Source of the DNA: DRKI01 sp011051875
Lineage (GTDB): Bacteria > Desulfobacterota > Desulfobulbia > Desulfobulbales > Desulfobulbaceae
Direction of reading: 5' to 3'
DNA length: 56,830 nucleotides
Assembly: GCA_026990385.1 (NCBI GenBank)
Contig: JALXDL010000074.1
Location: 1-56,830, forward strand
Positions 32,202 to 41,692 of the stretch are shown one piece after another (position 1 is the stretch's first letter; the number at the start of each line of letters is the position of its first letter). Position numbers and translations under genes: made by a program. A model generated the notes under the pieces. It worked only from the letters and a program-made list of their open reading frames with translations. It had not been told where the DNA came from and did not search any database.

Positions 32202-33631
32202 TGCGCCGGAGCCGAAATCAATGCCTGTGCGGGCGTTCCGGCCGCGTGCTGCTGCTGACGCTTCTCCTGCTGGGCAGTGCATCCCGTGCCCATGGCGCCG
32301 GTCCCGGACAGCCGCCGGTCTACAGGATCGACCCGGCACCGCCCCTCTGCGCCCGGGCCGCGGACCGGTCCGTGTACGATACCGCTTTTCTCAGGATGTT
32401 CACCTGCCTGGTCCAGGGCCGCGACGGCTGGCTGTTCCGCACCGACCAGGAGCTGCTGGAGTCGTTCGGGCCCGATGCAGCGGGCTGCCAAGAGCTGGGC
32501 CGTCTTGCCGGGGCGCTGAAGGAAAAGGGCGTGCAGCTTGTACTGGTCTACCTGCCCCCGCGGGGCCTGGTCCACCCGTCAGAGCTTCCGGACAGCGGTT
32601 ATGATTTCGCCGCTGCCGCCGCCGCGTACGGCGAGGCCCTGGAGCGGCTGCGCCGCCAGGGTATCGTGGTGCCGGACCTCACGCCGCTCCTGGATGAACA
32701 TGAGAAGGAACCGTTCTATTTCCGGCGCGATCACCACTGGACCCCCTACGGCGCCCGCCGCACCGCCCGGCTGGTGGCAGACGCGATCCGGGAACACCCT
32801 GCCTGGCGGCAGCTGGAGCACCGCCGGTTCACCACCAGCCGCACCGGTCTTCTCGAAAAGTACGGCACCCTGCAGAAGGCGGCCCTGCAGATATGCGGTC
32901 AGGACTATCCCCTCCAGTACGTGGACGAGTTCACCACCAGTGCCATCGGTGATGAGGATGACCTGCTGCTGGCTGGCGGGGATCCGCGGGTGGTGCTGGT
33001 TGGAACCAGTTTCAGCAGGAGCGCCTACAACTATAACTTTGCCGGTTTCCTCCGCCAGTACCTGGAGGCTGACGTGCTGAACAACGGCGTGGCCGGGGGC
33101 GGCTTTGACGGTGCCCTGCTCCAGTACCTGGCATCGGAGTCGTTCCGGCAGAAACCGCCCCTGTTTCTCATCTGGGAGGTGCCGGGCTACTATCCTCTCC
33201 AGAAGGCCATGTTCGTCGAGCAGGCGCTGGCCCTGCTCCAGAACGGCTGCCACGGCCGGCAGCCCCTCCTGCACCGCACAGTGACCCTGAAACCAGGCAT
33301 CAACGAGGTCTTGTTCAATGGCGGCGGCCGGATCCTGCCCGTCACCGGCCGGGATTATATCCTGGACCTGCGCTTCAGCCAGCCGGCCCCGGCCCGGCTG
33401 CGGGCAACGCTCTGGTACATGAACGGCCGCAGGGAAAAGGTGGAGATCCGCCAAAGCAGAAGCATCGATCTCGGCGGCCGGTTCACCTTCCAGTTCAGCC
33501 GGAACCATCCGGAACTGGACGGCACCACTTTCCTGGCCATGGACCTGGAGCAGCCCGATGATACGGCGGCAGGCGGCACGGTCACTGCCACCCTCTGCCG
33601 GCAACCCGTAAAGAGAGACGACGAGATGTAG
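32201..33631 (+). CDS. algX: Alginate O-acetyltransferase/binding protein
   Basis: 476 residues with a signal peptide, an SGNH hydrolase-like domain (Asp-His in RRDHHWTPYGA; nucleophile Ser in VLVGTSFSRSA) and a C-terminal beta-rich carbohydrate-binding domain (about 350-470). AlgX binds alginate and transfers acetyl groups. It is distinguished from AlgJ by the absence of a membrane anchor and by the extra C-terminal domain. Placed after algF rather than after algG, unlike the Pseudomonas order. Confidence 0.88.
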   Translation: MRRSRNQCLCGRSGRVLLLTLLLLGSASRAHGAGPGQPPVYRIDPAPPLCARAADRSVYDTAFLRMFTCLVQGRDGWLFRTDQELLESFGPDAAGCQELGRLAGALKEKGVQLVLVYLPPRGLVHPSELPDSGYDFAAAAAAYGEALERLRRQGIVVPDLTPLLDEHEKEPFYFRRDHHWTPYGARRTARLVADAIREHPAWRQLEHRRFTTSRTGLLEKYGTLQKAALQICGQDYPLQYVDEFTTSAIGDEDDLLLAGGDPRVVLVGTSFSRSAYNYNFAGFLRQYLEADVLNNGVAGGGFDGALLQYLASESFRQKPPLFLIWEVPGYYPLQKAMFVEQALALLQNGCHGRQPLLHRTVTLKPGINEVLFNGGGRILPVTGRDYILDLRFSQPAPARLRATLWYMNGRREKVEIRQSRSIDLGGRFTFQFSRNHPELDGTTFLAMDLEQPDDTAAGGTVTATLCRQPVKRDDEM

Positions 33632-33668
33632 GCTGTCGTCCCGTTCCCTGTTCACCGAGACCGATATT

Positions 33669-34826
33669 ATGAAGACACTGATTGCCCTCTGCCTCCTCTG
33701 CTCCCTGCTGTCCTTTGATGACGTCCTGGCTGCCCGGCCGCAGATGCCGGCCCAGTACATGCTCGACGAGGACCGGCCCGCCGGTCCCCTCCATGCCCCT
33801 CCCGGCTACTACCAGCCGGTGACGGGAACCCGCGGCGCGGACTTCACCTGCCCCTCCCTGCTGCCGCCCTATACCGGTTCCCTGGTCTTTCCCAGCAAGT
33901 ATGCGGGCAGCGACCGGGCACGGGATGTGATCAATTCCGCCGCCAGCGCCGAGTATGAACGGCTCACCGGTACCCTGCGCACTTTTGAAAAGACGGTATC
34001 CGGCCTGGCGGACCGGTTTGCCGTGACCGGCGGGGATCCCCGTATCCTGGAATGTTTTCTGAACCAGGTCGCTTCCTGGGCCGAGGCGCAGGCCCTGCTT
34101 GACCGGGAGTGCAACGAGATCGGCATGGCCAGCCGCAAGTGGCTGCTGGCCGCCACGGCCTCGGCGTGGCTGCAGGTCAGCTTGGCGGCTCCGGAACAGA
34201 TGGCAAGGTATCGGCAGCAGGTGGACAGGGTGGAGACCTGGTTCACGAAACTGGCCGCCGCGGTGCAGGAGGATTACAGCGGCCGTGATCTCAAGCACAT
34301 CAACAATCACGACTACTGGGCCGGCTGGGCCGTGATGGCGACAGCTGTTGTCCTGGACCGCAGGGATCTCTTTGTCTGGGCCTTCAACCGGCTGCGCATC
34401 GCGGTCAACGAACAGGCCACGGCAGACGGTTTCCTGCCCAACGAGCTGCGCCGCAGGACGCGCGCCCTGCTCTACCACAACTATGCGATGGGCCCGCTGA
34501 CCATGATCCTCGTCTTTGCAGAGGCCAACGACATCCATCTCTCGGACACGGAGGCAGCCGGATTCCGCCGTCTGGCGGACCGGGTGGTGGAGGGGATCGG
34601 CAGGCCGTCCGTCTTTGCCGATGTCACCGGCAGTCCGCAGGAACTCGACGGCCTGCGCGAACCATATTCCCTGGCCTGGCTGCTTCCCTATGGCACGGTT
34701 TTCCAGACCGACGAGGCCATGCGCAGGCTGATCAGCGGGTATGACAGGATGGTCTCGACCCGGCTGGGTGGCAACCTGACCCGCCTCTACGGGCCCTTCC
34801 GGCTGAACACCCCGCCATCTTCCTGA
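33669..34826 (+). CDS. algL: Periplasmic alginate lyase (PL5 family)
   Basis: 385 residues, signal peptide (cleavage near VLAARP), then an alpha/alpha barrel with family motifs SKYAGSDRARDVIN, the catalytic NNHDYWAGWA and a following RRTRALLYHNYA with the Arg and Tyr expected for catalysis. AlgL cuts alginate that leaks into the periplasm, needed to keep the export complex working. It closes the operon; the next gene (lgt) is convergent with only about 20 bases between them. Confidence 0.9.
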   Translation: MKTLIALCLLCSLLSFDDVLAARPQMPAQYMLDEDRPAGPLHAPPGYYQPVTGTRGADFTCPSLLPPYTGSLVFPSKYAGSDRARDVINSAASAEYERLTGTLRTFEKTVSGLADRFAVTGGDPRILECFLNQVASWAEAQALLDRECNEIGMASRKWLLAATASAWLQVSLAAPEQMARYRQQVDRVETWFTKLAAAVQEDYSGRDLKHINNHDYWAGWAVMATAVVLDRRDLFVWAFNRLRIAVNEQATADGFLPNELRRRTRALLYHNYAMGPLTMILVFAEANDIHLSDTEAAGFRRLADRVVEGIGRPSVFADVTGSPQELDGLREPYSLAWLLPYGTVFQTDEAMRRLISGYDRMVSTRLGGNLTRLYGPFRLNTPPSS

Positions 34827-34847
34827 TGCGGCGTGCAGGCTGCCGGT

Positions 34848-35654
34848 TCAGGATGCCTCGGCCCGTGCGCGCCACAGCCAGAGCAGGAGCCCGGCCAGGA
34901 TCATGATCGAGCTCAGGAACTGGCCCATGGTCAGGCCCAGGGCCAGGGTGCCGAGCTGGGGGTCGGGCTGGCGGACGAATTCGACCAGGAACCGGAACAC
35001 ACCGTAGAGGATGAGAAAGAGGGCCAGCATGGAGCCGTGCGGCCAGTGCCGGGACCGGCCGGCCGACCAGGGCCGTTTCCTGAGACTCCAGAGGAGGAAG
35101 AAGAGCAGCACGCCTTCCAGGCCTGCCTCGTAAAGCTGGGAGGGATGGCGGGGCAGGGGGCCGCCCCCGGGAAAGACCATGCCCCAGGGCAGCTCCGTCA
35201 CCCGGCCGAACAGCTCGCCGTTGATGAAGTTGCCGATCCGCCCCAGGCCCAGGCCGATGGGCACGGTGACCACGTAGAGGTCGGTCGCCTTCCAGAAGTC
35301 CAGCCCGTGGCGCCGGCAGTACCAGAGCCCGGCCAGGGCCACCCCGATGCAGCCGCCGTGAAAGGACATGCCGCCCTCCCAGGTGGCCAGGATCTCCAGC
35401 GGGTGCTGCAGGTAGTACCCCGGGTTGTAGAAGAGTACGTACCCCAGTCGGCCGCCCAGGACCACCCCCAGGATCAGGAACAGGTTCAGGTTGTCCAGGT
35501 GGTCGAGCATCTCCTGCCAGCGGAAGCGCGTGGCCTGGTAGCGGACCAGGAGGTAGGTGGCCGTAAAGCCGAGCACGTACATGAGGCCGTACCAGCGGAT
35601 CTGCAGGGGGCCGATGCGGACGATGACCGGGTCGATGTGCGGGTAGGAGAGCAT
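34848..35654 (-). CDS. lgt: Prolipoprotein diacylglyceryl transferase
   Basis: 268 residues with seven membrane segments and the Lgt signature GRIGNFINGELFGR, plus the N-terminal IRWYGLMYVLGF and central GGMSFHGG. It transfers diacylglycerol from phosphatidylglycerol to the lipobox Cys of pre-lipoproteins, for example AlgK. It starts 4 bases after mnmG and ends the methyltransferase-trkA-trkH-mnmG-lgt series on this strand. Confidence 0.96.
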   Translation of the reverse strand: MLSYPHIDPVIVRIGPLQIRWYGLMYVLGFTATYLLVRYQATRFRWQEMLDHLDNLNLFLILGVVLGGRLGYVLFYNPGYYLQHPLEILATWEGGMSFHGGCIGVALAGLWYCRRHGLDFWKATDLYVVTVPIGLGLGRIGNFINGELFGRVTELPWGMVFPGGGPLPRHPSQLYEAGLEGVLLFFLLWSLRKRPWSAGRSRHWPHGSMLALFLILYGVFRFLVEFVRQPDPQLGTLALGLTMGQFLSSIMILAGLLLWLWRARAEAS

Positions 35655-35658
35655 GGAA

Positions 35659-37542
35659 TTACAACAGTCCCTGTTTCTTGAGATGGATCTGCAGGACCGA
35701 GATCGCGGCCGGCGTGATGCCCGAGATGCGTGAGGCCTGGCCCAGGGAACGGGGCCGGACCATGCTCAGTTTCTCCACCACCTCGTTGGAGAGCCCCGGC
35801 AGTCCCTCGTACTCCATGTCCTCGGGCAGCAGGGTCTGTTCAAGTTTCCGGAACCGTTGCACCTGTTCTTCCTGGCGCCGGATGTAGCCGGCGTACTTGA
35901 CCTGCAGCTCGATCTCGTCGGCAAAGGGCTGGCGGTCCAGGTCCGGCGGCAGGGACCTGCCGGCGCAGGTCACCAGCCCGGGAAGGTGGGCAAGCCGGAT
36001 CTCGGGCCGCCGCAGCAGCTCGGCCAGGGTCATGGCCTGGGAGATCGGGGTGGAGCCGATCCGTTCCAGCTCGCGGTTGACCGGTTCCACGGGGCGCAGC
36101 CGCAGTTCGTGCAGCATGCGCACCGCCTGTTCGATCTGCCGCCGCTTGTGCAGGAAGGCCTGCCAGGTGTCCTCGTCCACCAGGCCGATGCGGCGGCCGA
36201 TTTCGCGCAGCCGCTGGTCGGCGTTGTCCTCGCGCAGCAGGAGCCGGTACTCGGCCCGGGAGGTGAAGAGCCGGTAGGGTTCCCGGGTGCCCAGGGTGAC
36301 CAGGTCGTCGATGAGCACACCGATATAGGCCTGGGAGCGGTCCAGGATCAGCGGCTCCCCGCCGCGTACCTGCAGGACCGCGTTGATGGCCGCGAGCAGT
36401 CCCTGGCCTGCCGCCTCCTCGTAGCCCGAGGTGCCGTTGATCTGGCCGGCATGGAACAGCCCCCGCACCCGCTTGGTCTCAAGCGTCGGTTTCAGCTCGC
36501 GCGGGTCGATGTAGTCATACTCGATGGCATAGCCCGGCCGGATGATGCGCGCCTTCTCCAGGCCCCGGATGGAGCGCACCATCTCGACCTGGGTGGCCAG
36601 CGGCAGGCTGGTGGGAATGCCGTTGGGATAGACCTCGACCGTGTCCAGCCCCTCGGGTTCGAGGAAGATCTGGTGCCGCTGTTTGTCCGGAAAGCGCATG
36701 ACCTTGTCCTCGATGGAGGGACAATACCGGGCACCCACCCCCTCGATGATGCCGGCGAACAGGGGCGACTGGTCGATGGACCTGCGGATGATCTCGTGGG
36801 TATGTTCGTTGGTGTAGGTGATGTGGCAGGGACGCTGTTCGAGCTGCGGCTCGCCCGGGCCGGTGAAGGAGAACATCACCGGCGGATCATCGGAATACTG
36901 GGGTTCGAGCTGCGAGTAGTCGATGGTCGTTCCGTCCAGCCTCGGCACGGTGCCGGTCTTCATCCTGCCGACGGTGAATCCCTGTTCCCGGAACCAGCGG
37001 GCCAGGCTGGTGGAGGGCGCATCTCCCATCCGGCCGGCCGGAAAATTCTTGAGGCCGATGTGGATGAGGCCGTTGAGGAAGGTGCCCGTGGCCACCACCA
37101 CGGCGCGGACCGGGATCCGCTCGTCCAGCGAGGTGCGGATGCCGACCACCCGCCCGTCCCTGACCAGGATCTCGTCGACCACGGTCTGCCGGATCTCCAG
37201 GTTCTCCTGGTTCTCCAGCACCCGCTTCATGCGCAGCCGGTAGAGGAGCCGGTCGGCCTGGGCCCGGGAGGAGCGGACCGCCGGGCCCTTGCTGGTGTTG
37301 AGCCTGCGGAACTGGATGCCGGTGGCGTCGATGTTCCTGGCCATCTCGCCGCCCAGGGCGTCGATCTCCTTGACCAGGTGGCCCTTGGCCAGGCCGCCGA
37401 TGGCCGGGTTGCAGGACATGGCGCCGATGGTGTCGGCGTTGATCACGCAGACCAGGGTCCGGCAGCCCATGCGCGCCGCGGCCAGGGCGGCCTCGCAGCC
37501 GGCATGGCCGGCGCCTATGACGGCAATGTCGAATTCGTTCAT
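35659..37542 (-). CDS. mnmG: tRNA U34 carboxymethylaminomethyl modification enzyme, FAD subunit
   Basis: 627 residues, standard length. N-terminal FAD fold VIGAGHAGCEAALAAARMG, central GTGTFLNGLIHIG, and the C-terminal MnmE/tRNA-binding domain with YAGYIRRQ. With MnmE, whose gene is at 45120-46517, it modifies the wobble uridine of several tRNAs. The tight spacing to trkH (26 bases) and lgt (4 bases) shows one transcript. Confidence 0.97.
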   Translation of the reverse strand: MNEFDIAVIGAGHAGCEAALAAARMGCRTLVCVINADTIGAMSCNPAIGGLAKGHLVKEIDALGGEMARNIDATGIQFRRLNTSKGPAVRSSRAQADRLLYRLRMKRVLENQENLEIRQTVVDEILVRDGRVVGIRTSLDERIPVRAVVVATGTFLNGLIHIGLKNFPAGRMGDAPSTSLARWFREQGFTVGRMKTGTVPRLDGTTIDYSQLEPQYSDDPPVMFSFTGPGEPQLEQRPCHITYTNEHTHEIIRRSIDQSPLFAGIIEGVGARYCPSIEDKVMRFPDKQRHQIFLEPEGLDTVEVYPNGIPTSLPLATQVEMVRSIRGLEKARIIRPGYAIEYDYIDPRELKPTLETKRVRGLFHAGQINGTSGYEEAAGQGLLAAINAVLQVRGGEPLILDRSQAYIGVLIDDLVTLGTREPYRLFTSRAEYRLLLREDNADQRLREIGRRIGLVDEDTWQAFLHKRRQIEQAVRMLHELRLRPVEPVNRELERIGSTPISQAMTLAELLRRPEIRLAHLPGLVTCAGRSLPPDLDRQPFADEIELQVKYAGYIRRQEEQVQRFRKLEQTLLPEDMEYEGLPGLSNEVVEKLSMVRPRSLGQASRISGITPAAISVLQIHLKKQGLL

Positions 37543-37568
37543 CGTGTCGGTATACGCCGGTCAGCGGC

Positions 37569-39071
37569 TTACGGTTCGATCGCCGGCAGCGGCCGTTTTT
37601 TCTGCCATCGCAGTTTCGGCCTGCGGGTCATCTTCCAGAATCCCGGCGTGAGAAGGATGGCGATGGTATAGAGCTCCAGCCGGCCGGCCAGCATGCAGAA
37701 GACCAGTACCAGCTTGGCCAGGGCGGGCAAATGGCCGAAGTTCTGTGTCGGTCCCACCAGGGCCAGGCCCGGGCCGATGTTGTTCAGGGTGGCGATCACG
37801 GCACTGGGGCCGGTGACGATGTCCACGCCCAGCGCGGTGATGATCAGGCTGGCCGCCATGAACACGGCCAGGTAGATGGCAAAGAAGCTGAGAATGGCGA
37901 TCATCACGTCCTGGGGCACCTTGGTCATGCCCAGCTTGATGGTCTCCACCTGGCGCGGGTGGACCAGCTTGTGGATCTGCAGCCGGGCGTGCTTGAAGAA
38001 GAGCAGGAAGCGCACCACCTTGATGCCGCCGCCGGTGGAACCGGCGCAGCCGCCGACAAACATGAGCGCCACCAGCAGGACGCGGCAGAACGGCGGCCAG
38101 GAGTCAAAGTCGGCGGTGCCGAAGCCGGTAGTGGTCATGATGGAGACCACCTGGAAGGTGACGTCGCGCAGGTTGCGCCCGGCGTGGTGGTAGGTGCCGC
38201 TGGCCTGGTTGACGATGACGATCAGGAGAACCGCGATCCCGATGATGGCCCCGTAGAGGCGGAACTCCTCGTTCTTCCAGTAGGCGCGCAGGTCGCCGCG
38301 CAGGGCCATGAAGTGGAGCGAGAAGTTGGCCCCGGCCAGGAACATGAACAGGATCACCACCGCCTGGACATAGGTGGACTGGTAGTGGCCGAGCGAGGCG
38401 TTGTAGTTGGAGAAACCGCCCGTGGCCAGGGTGGCGAAGGAGTGGGTCAGGGCGTTGAAGAAGTCCACTCCGCCGGCCATGAGCAGGCCGGTCTCCGCCA
38501 TGGTCATGAGCAGGTAGACGCTCCACAGGATCCGGGCCGTGTCCTGGATGCGCGGCGCCAGCCGGTCCTTGGTCGGTCCCGGCACCTCGGCCTGGAAGAG
38601 CTGCATGCCGCCGATGCCGAGCAGCGGCAGGATGGCCAGGGTGAGGACGATGATCCCCATGCCGCCCAGCCAGTGGGTCATGGTCCGCCAGAAGAGCAGG
38701 CTCCTGGGCAGGACCTCGATGTCGGCGAGGATGGTGGAGCCGGTGGTGGTGAAGCCGGACATGGACTCGAACAGGGCGTCGACAAAGGAGGGAATATAGC
38801 CCGAAAGCACGTAGGGCAGGGCGCCGAGCAGGGCCAGGCCGATCCAGCTGAAGGCGACGATGGCAAAACCGTCCTTGTAGCCCAGCTCGTGCTCGGCCAG
38901 GAAGACGAGCACCAGGATGCCGCCGGCCACCAGGCCCAGCAGCGAGCTGACCAGGAAGGTGGGAATCATGCCGTCGCCGAAATAGATGCTGAACGGTATG
39001 GGGGTCAGCAGCATCAGCGAGAGGATGATGATCAGCTTGCCGAGCAGATTGAGAACGCCGCCGATTCGCAT
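37569..39071 (-). CDS. trkH: Trk potassium uptake transmembrane subunit
   Basis: 500 residues with about ten membrane helices and repeated selectivity-filter loops of the SKT superfamily (MSGFTTTGSTI, FATLATGGFSN, MTTTGFGTADF, LNNIGPGL). TrkH is the ion-conducting subunit; TrkA, encoded just upstream (35 bases), gates it with NAD(H)/ATP. It is on the same transcript as mnmG. Confidence 0.95.
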   Translation of the reverse strand: MRIGGVLNLLGKLIIILSLMLLTPIPFSIYFGDGMIPTFLVSSLLGLVAGGILVLVFLAEHELGYKDGFAIVAFSWIGLALLGALPYVLSGYIPSFVDALFESMSGFTTTGSTILADIEVLPRSLLFWRTMTHWLGGMGIIVLTLAILPLLGIGGMQLFQAEVPGPTKDRLAPRIQDTARILWSVYLLMTMAETGLLMAGGVDFFNALTHSFATLATGGFSNYNASLGHYQSTYVQAVVILFMFLAGANFSLHFMALRGDLRAYWKNEEFRLYGAIIGIAVLLIVIVNQASGTYHHAGRNLRDVTFQVVSIMTTTGFGTADFDSWPPFCRVLLVALMFVGGCAGSTGGGIKVVRFLLFFKHARLQIHKLVHPRQVETIKLGMTKVPQDVMIAILSFFAIYLAVFMAASLIITALGVDIVTGPSAVIATLNNIGPGLALVGPTQNFGHLPALAKLVLVFCMLAGRLELYTIAILLTPGFWKMTRRPKLRWQKKRPLPAIEP

Positions 39072-39106
39072 GGTTCAGGTATTGTGTCCGGGACGCATCA
39101 CGGGGT

Positions 39107-40459
39107 TCACGGTGCAGGGGCAAAAAATTTTTCCACGTCCCTGGCCGCGTCGCGGGTGAAAAAGATCACCAGGTTGTCGCCGGGCCGGATGACCGAGTTG
39201 CCGGAGGGAATGAAGACCGATTCCCCGCGGACAATGGCGCCCACCACCGAGCCGCGGGGAAAGGAACAGTCCCTGATCCTGACGTTGTCGAACCGTTTAC
39301 GCTCCGGCACGGTCACCTCCATGACCTCGGCGTCCGAGTCGAGAATGGTGGCCACCGAGACGATGGAGCCGCGGCGCACGTAGCGCAGGATCATGTCCGC
39401 CGCCACCTGGCGCGGGCTGAGCGCTACGTCGATGCCCAGCTTGCCGAGCATGGGCACGAAGTCGTGGCGGGTGATCTTGGTGATGCACCGCCTGGTGCCG
39501 TGGTGCTTGGCCAGCAGGCTGGAGAGGATGTTGGTGGTGTCCGAGCCGGTGACCGCGATCACCAGGTCGGCAAGATCGATACCCTCCTCCAGCAGGTCGT
39601 GGGCGTCCAGGCCGTCGAAGTTGAGGACTATGGTGTGGGCGAGGTTCTCGGACAGAAACCGGCAACGCTCCACATCTTCCTCCACGATCTTGATCTCGAT
39701 ATCCAGTTCCTCCAGGCGGCGGGCGACCAGGTAGCCGATATCACCGCCGCCGATGATGAAGACCTTGCCCGGCAGCCGGCTGGCGAAGTTGAACATCTGT
39801 TCCACCCGCGCCATCTCCTCGCGCAACACCATGAGATAGATCTTGTCTCCGGCCCGGATGGTGTCCTCGCCGCGGGGGATGATGGTCTCGCCGTCCCGGA
39901 TGATGGCGGTCATGACATAGTGGTGGGTACCGTGTTCCTTTCCCAGCTCGAACAGCGATTTGCCCACGTGCGGATTGTTCGCCTGGACCACGTAGCCGAG
40001 CAGGATCACCTTGCCCTTGGCGAACTCCGCGGTATCAAAGGCCTCGGAGACATGGATCAGTTTCATGATCTCGTCGGCCATGGCCCAGTCCGGGCTGATG
40101 AGCAGGTCAATGCCCAGGGCCTCCTCGTTGAGAGACATGCCGGGGGTGAGGAAGTCCTCGTTGCGTACCCGGGCAATGCGGATGCCCACGTCATACTGGC
40201 GGGACATGATACAGGCCACCAGGTTGACCTCGTCGCTGTCGGTGACCGCGATGAAGAGATCGGTCTTCGCGATACCGGCCTCGGCCAGGATGCGGGCCGA
40301 GGCCCCGGAGCCGTGCACGGTGAGGATGTTCATCTCCTTCTCGATCCGCAGCAGCTTGTCCTTGTCGCGGTCGATGAGGATCACGTCCTGGCCTTCCGAG
40401 GAAAACTTGGAACAGAGGTATTGTCCCACCAGGCCGGCGCCGACGATCATTATCCGCAC
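39107..40459 (-). CDS. trkA: Trk potassium uptake regulatory NAD-binding subunit
   Basis: 450 residues: two tandem RCK_N/RCK_C modules, with Rossmann motifs MIVGAGLVGQYLC at the N-terminus and FIIGGGDIGYLVA near 230. The start is GTG at 40459 with GGAGGA ahead of it. TrkA binds nucleotides and controls TrkH. The two subunits are adjacent and in the right order for an operon. Confidence 0.95.
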   Translation of the reverse strand: MRIMIVGAGLVGQYLCSKFSSEGQDVILIDRDKDKLLRIEKEMNILTVHGSGASARILAEAGIAKTDLFIAVTDSDEVNLVACIMSRQYDVGIRIARVRNEDFLTPGMSLNEEALGIDLLISPDWAMADEIMKLIHVSEAFDTAEFAKGKVILLGYVVQANNPHVGKSLFELGKEHGTHHYVMTAIIRDGETIIPRGEDTIRAGDKIYLMVLREEMARVEQMFNFASRLPGKVFIIGGGDIGYLVARRLEELDIEIKIVEEDVERCRFLSENLAHTIVLNFDGLDAHDLLEEGIDLADLVIAVTGSDTTNILSSLLAKHHGTRRCITKITRHDFVPMLGKLGIDVALSPRQVAADMILRYVRRGSIVSVATILDSDAEVMEVTVPERKRFDNVRIRDCSFPRGSVVGAIVRGESVFIPSGNSVIRPGDNLVIFFTRDAARDVEKFFAPAP

Positions 40460-40487
40460 GAATATCCTCCGTAAAGTGGTATGGGGG

Positions 40488-41306
40488 TCACGGCCGCCAG
40501 CTTATGAAGGCCCAGGTGGGAACATGCCTGCGCCTGAGCAGCAGGGCGCCGTTGTCTGCAGAGGTGGTAATGGACCGGACATATTTTTGCAACCGTTTTT
40601 CCTCCTCCGGGCTCAGGTCGCGGAACATCCAGCGGTATCCCTCCACGGCGTCCTCCAGGGAACTGTAGATCATCTCCTCCTCGAGGACGATGTATTCCAC
40701 CGAGGGCAGGTGACCCATCTGGTAGAGCAGGTTCACGGTGTAGATGAAGTCCGGACCCGGCCGCAGGGGACGGCCGACGGCTGCAAAGGCGTCCGGGTCA
40801 AAGGGGCCGTACCGGACCCGGTCCGTGATCACCACCCTCTGCCGGGCGTGGCGGCTGAGCTTCTCCAGGGCGGCATGCAGGTCGGGCACGGCCAGGGAGC
40901 GGGAGGCGATGGCCACGTCGTGACGGCCAATGCCGCGGGCCTGCCAGTCATCATCCCAGCCGGCATGGCAGGTGGTGATGTTGGTGATTCCCTTGCGGCC
41001 GGCCCGCTCTTTCAGGATATCCAGCATTCGGGCGGAGAAGTCCAGGGCCGTCACCCGTTCCACCCGCCGGGCCAGGGGCAGGGCCAGGGTGCCGGGCCCG
41101 CAGCCAACGTCGAGGACCGACCAGCCCTTTTCCGGCCGCAGCAGGGCCAGGAACTTGTCCGTATAGACCGATTTTTTCGTCCGCCGGGCAAAGGAGGCCG
41201 CTTTGCGGTCCCAGTCGGCGGCACCCTTGGATTTCCACGATTTCTCCTGCCGGGCCCGGCCATACATTTCGTTCCAGTCGAGATCTTCAACGCGTGGTTG
41301 TTGCAT
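40488..41306 (-). CDS. SAM-dependent methyltransferase of unknown substrate
   Basis: 272 residues with a class I methyltransferase fold: SAM motif VLDVGCGPGTLALPLA, then ALDFSARM, and a long C-terminal region with DNGALLLRRRHVP. The N-terminus carries an extra WNEMYGRARQEKSWKSK segment. The substrate cannot be judged. It is the first gene of the series with trkA, 28 bases away. It diverges from the rpmH operon. Confidence 0.85.
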   Translation of the reverse strand: MQQPRVEDLDWNEMYGRARQEKSWKSKGAADWDRKAASFARRTKKSVYTDKFLALLRPEKGWSVLDVGCGPGTLALPLARRVERVTALDFSARMLDILKERAGRKGITNITTCHAGWDDDWQARGIGRHDVAIASRSLAVPDLHAALEKLSRHARQRVVITDRVRYGPFDPDAFAAVGRPLRPGPDFIYTVNLLYQMGHLPSVEYIVLEEEMIYSSLEDAVEGYRWMFRDLSPEEEKRLQKYVRSITTSADNGALLLRRRHVPTWAFISWRP

Positions 41307-41333
41307 ACTTTCTCCGCATGGACATGAAATAAT

Positions 41334-41363
41334 TTGACAGAGTGGGACCGCTATGATTAAAAT
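41334..41363 (+). promoter_or_regulatory. Sigma-70 promoter for the rpmH operon
   Basis: TTGACA, 18 bases, TAAAAT on the plus strand; the -35 box is perfect. It would start transcription near 41370, about 180 bases before rpmH, and read the whole rpmH-rnpA-yidD-yidC-jag-mnmE series. Confidence 0.6.
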
Positions 41364-41549
41364 ACAAATTTTTGAGAAAGTAAATGGCGGGCGTCAAAGA
41401 CGGTCAGCCCTTCCCGGTCAGATCCCGGCACTGGAGTCCTGTTTTCGATCGCAGACAGTGTGCGGGCACATCAGACAGAGTCCCCGGGACGGGCCCTACC
41501 AGTCCGGAGGGACCGCGGCGCCGGCCTTCAATTCAAAAGGAAATGGATC

Positions 41550-41687
41550 ATGAGCAAGAGAACCTATCAGCCCAGCAACACCAAGCGCAAGAGGACCCAC
41601 GGTTTCAGGGTCCGGATGAGAACCCGCGCCGGCCAGGCGGTCATCAAGCGGCGCCGCGCCAGGGGCCGCAAGCGTCTGGCTGTCTGA
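41550..41687 (+). CDS. rpmH: 50S ribosomal protein L34
   Basis: 45 residues, very basic: MSKRTYQPSNTKRKRTHGFR and ending RGRKRLAV, the standard L34 sequence. Start at 41550 with AAAGGA upstream. First gene of the conserved rpmH-rnpA-yidD-yidC-jag-mnmE cluster. Confidence 0.98.
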   Translation: MSKRTYQPSNTKRKRTHGFRVRMRTRAGQAVIKRRRARGRKRLAV

Positions 41688-41692
41688 CCCGG

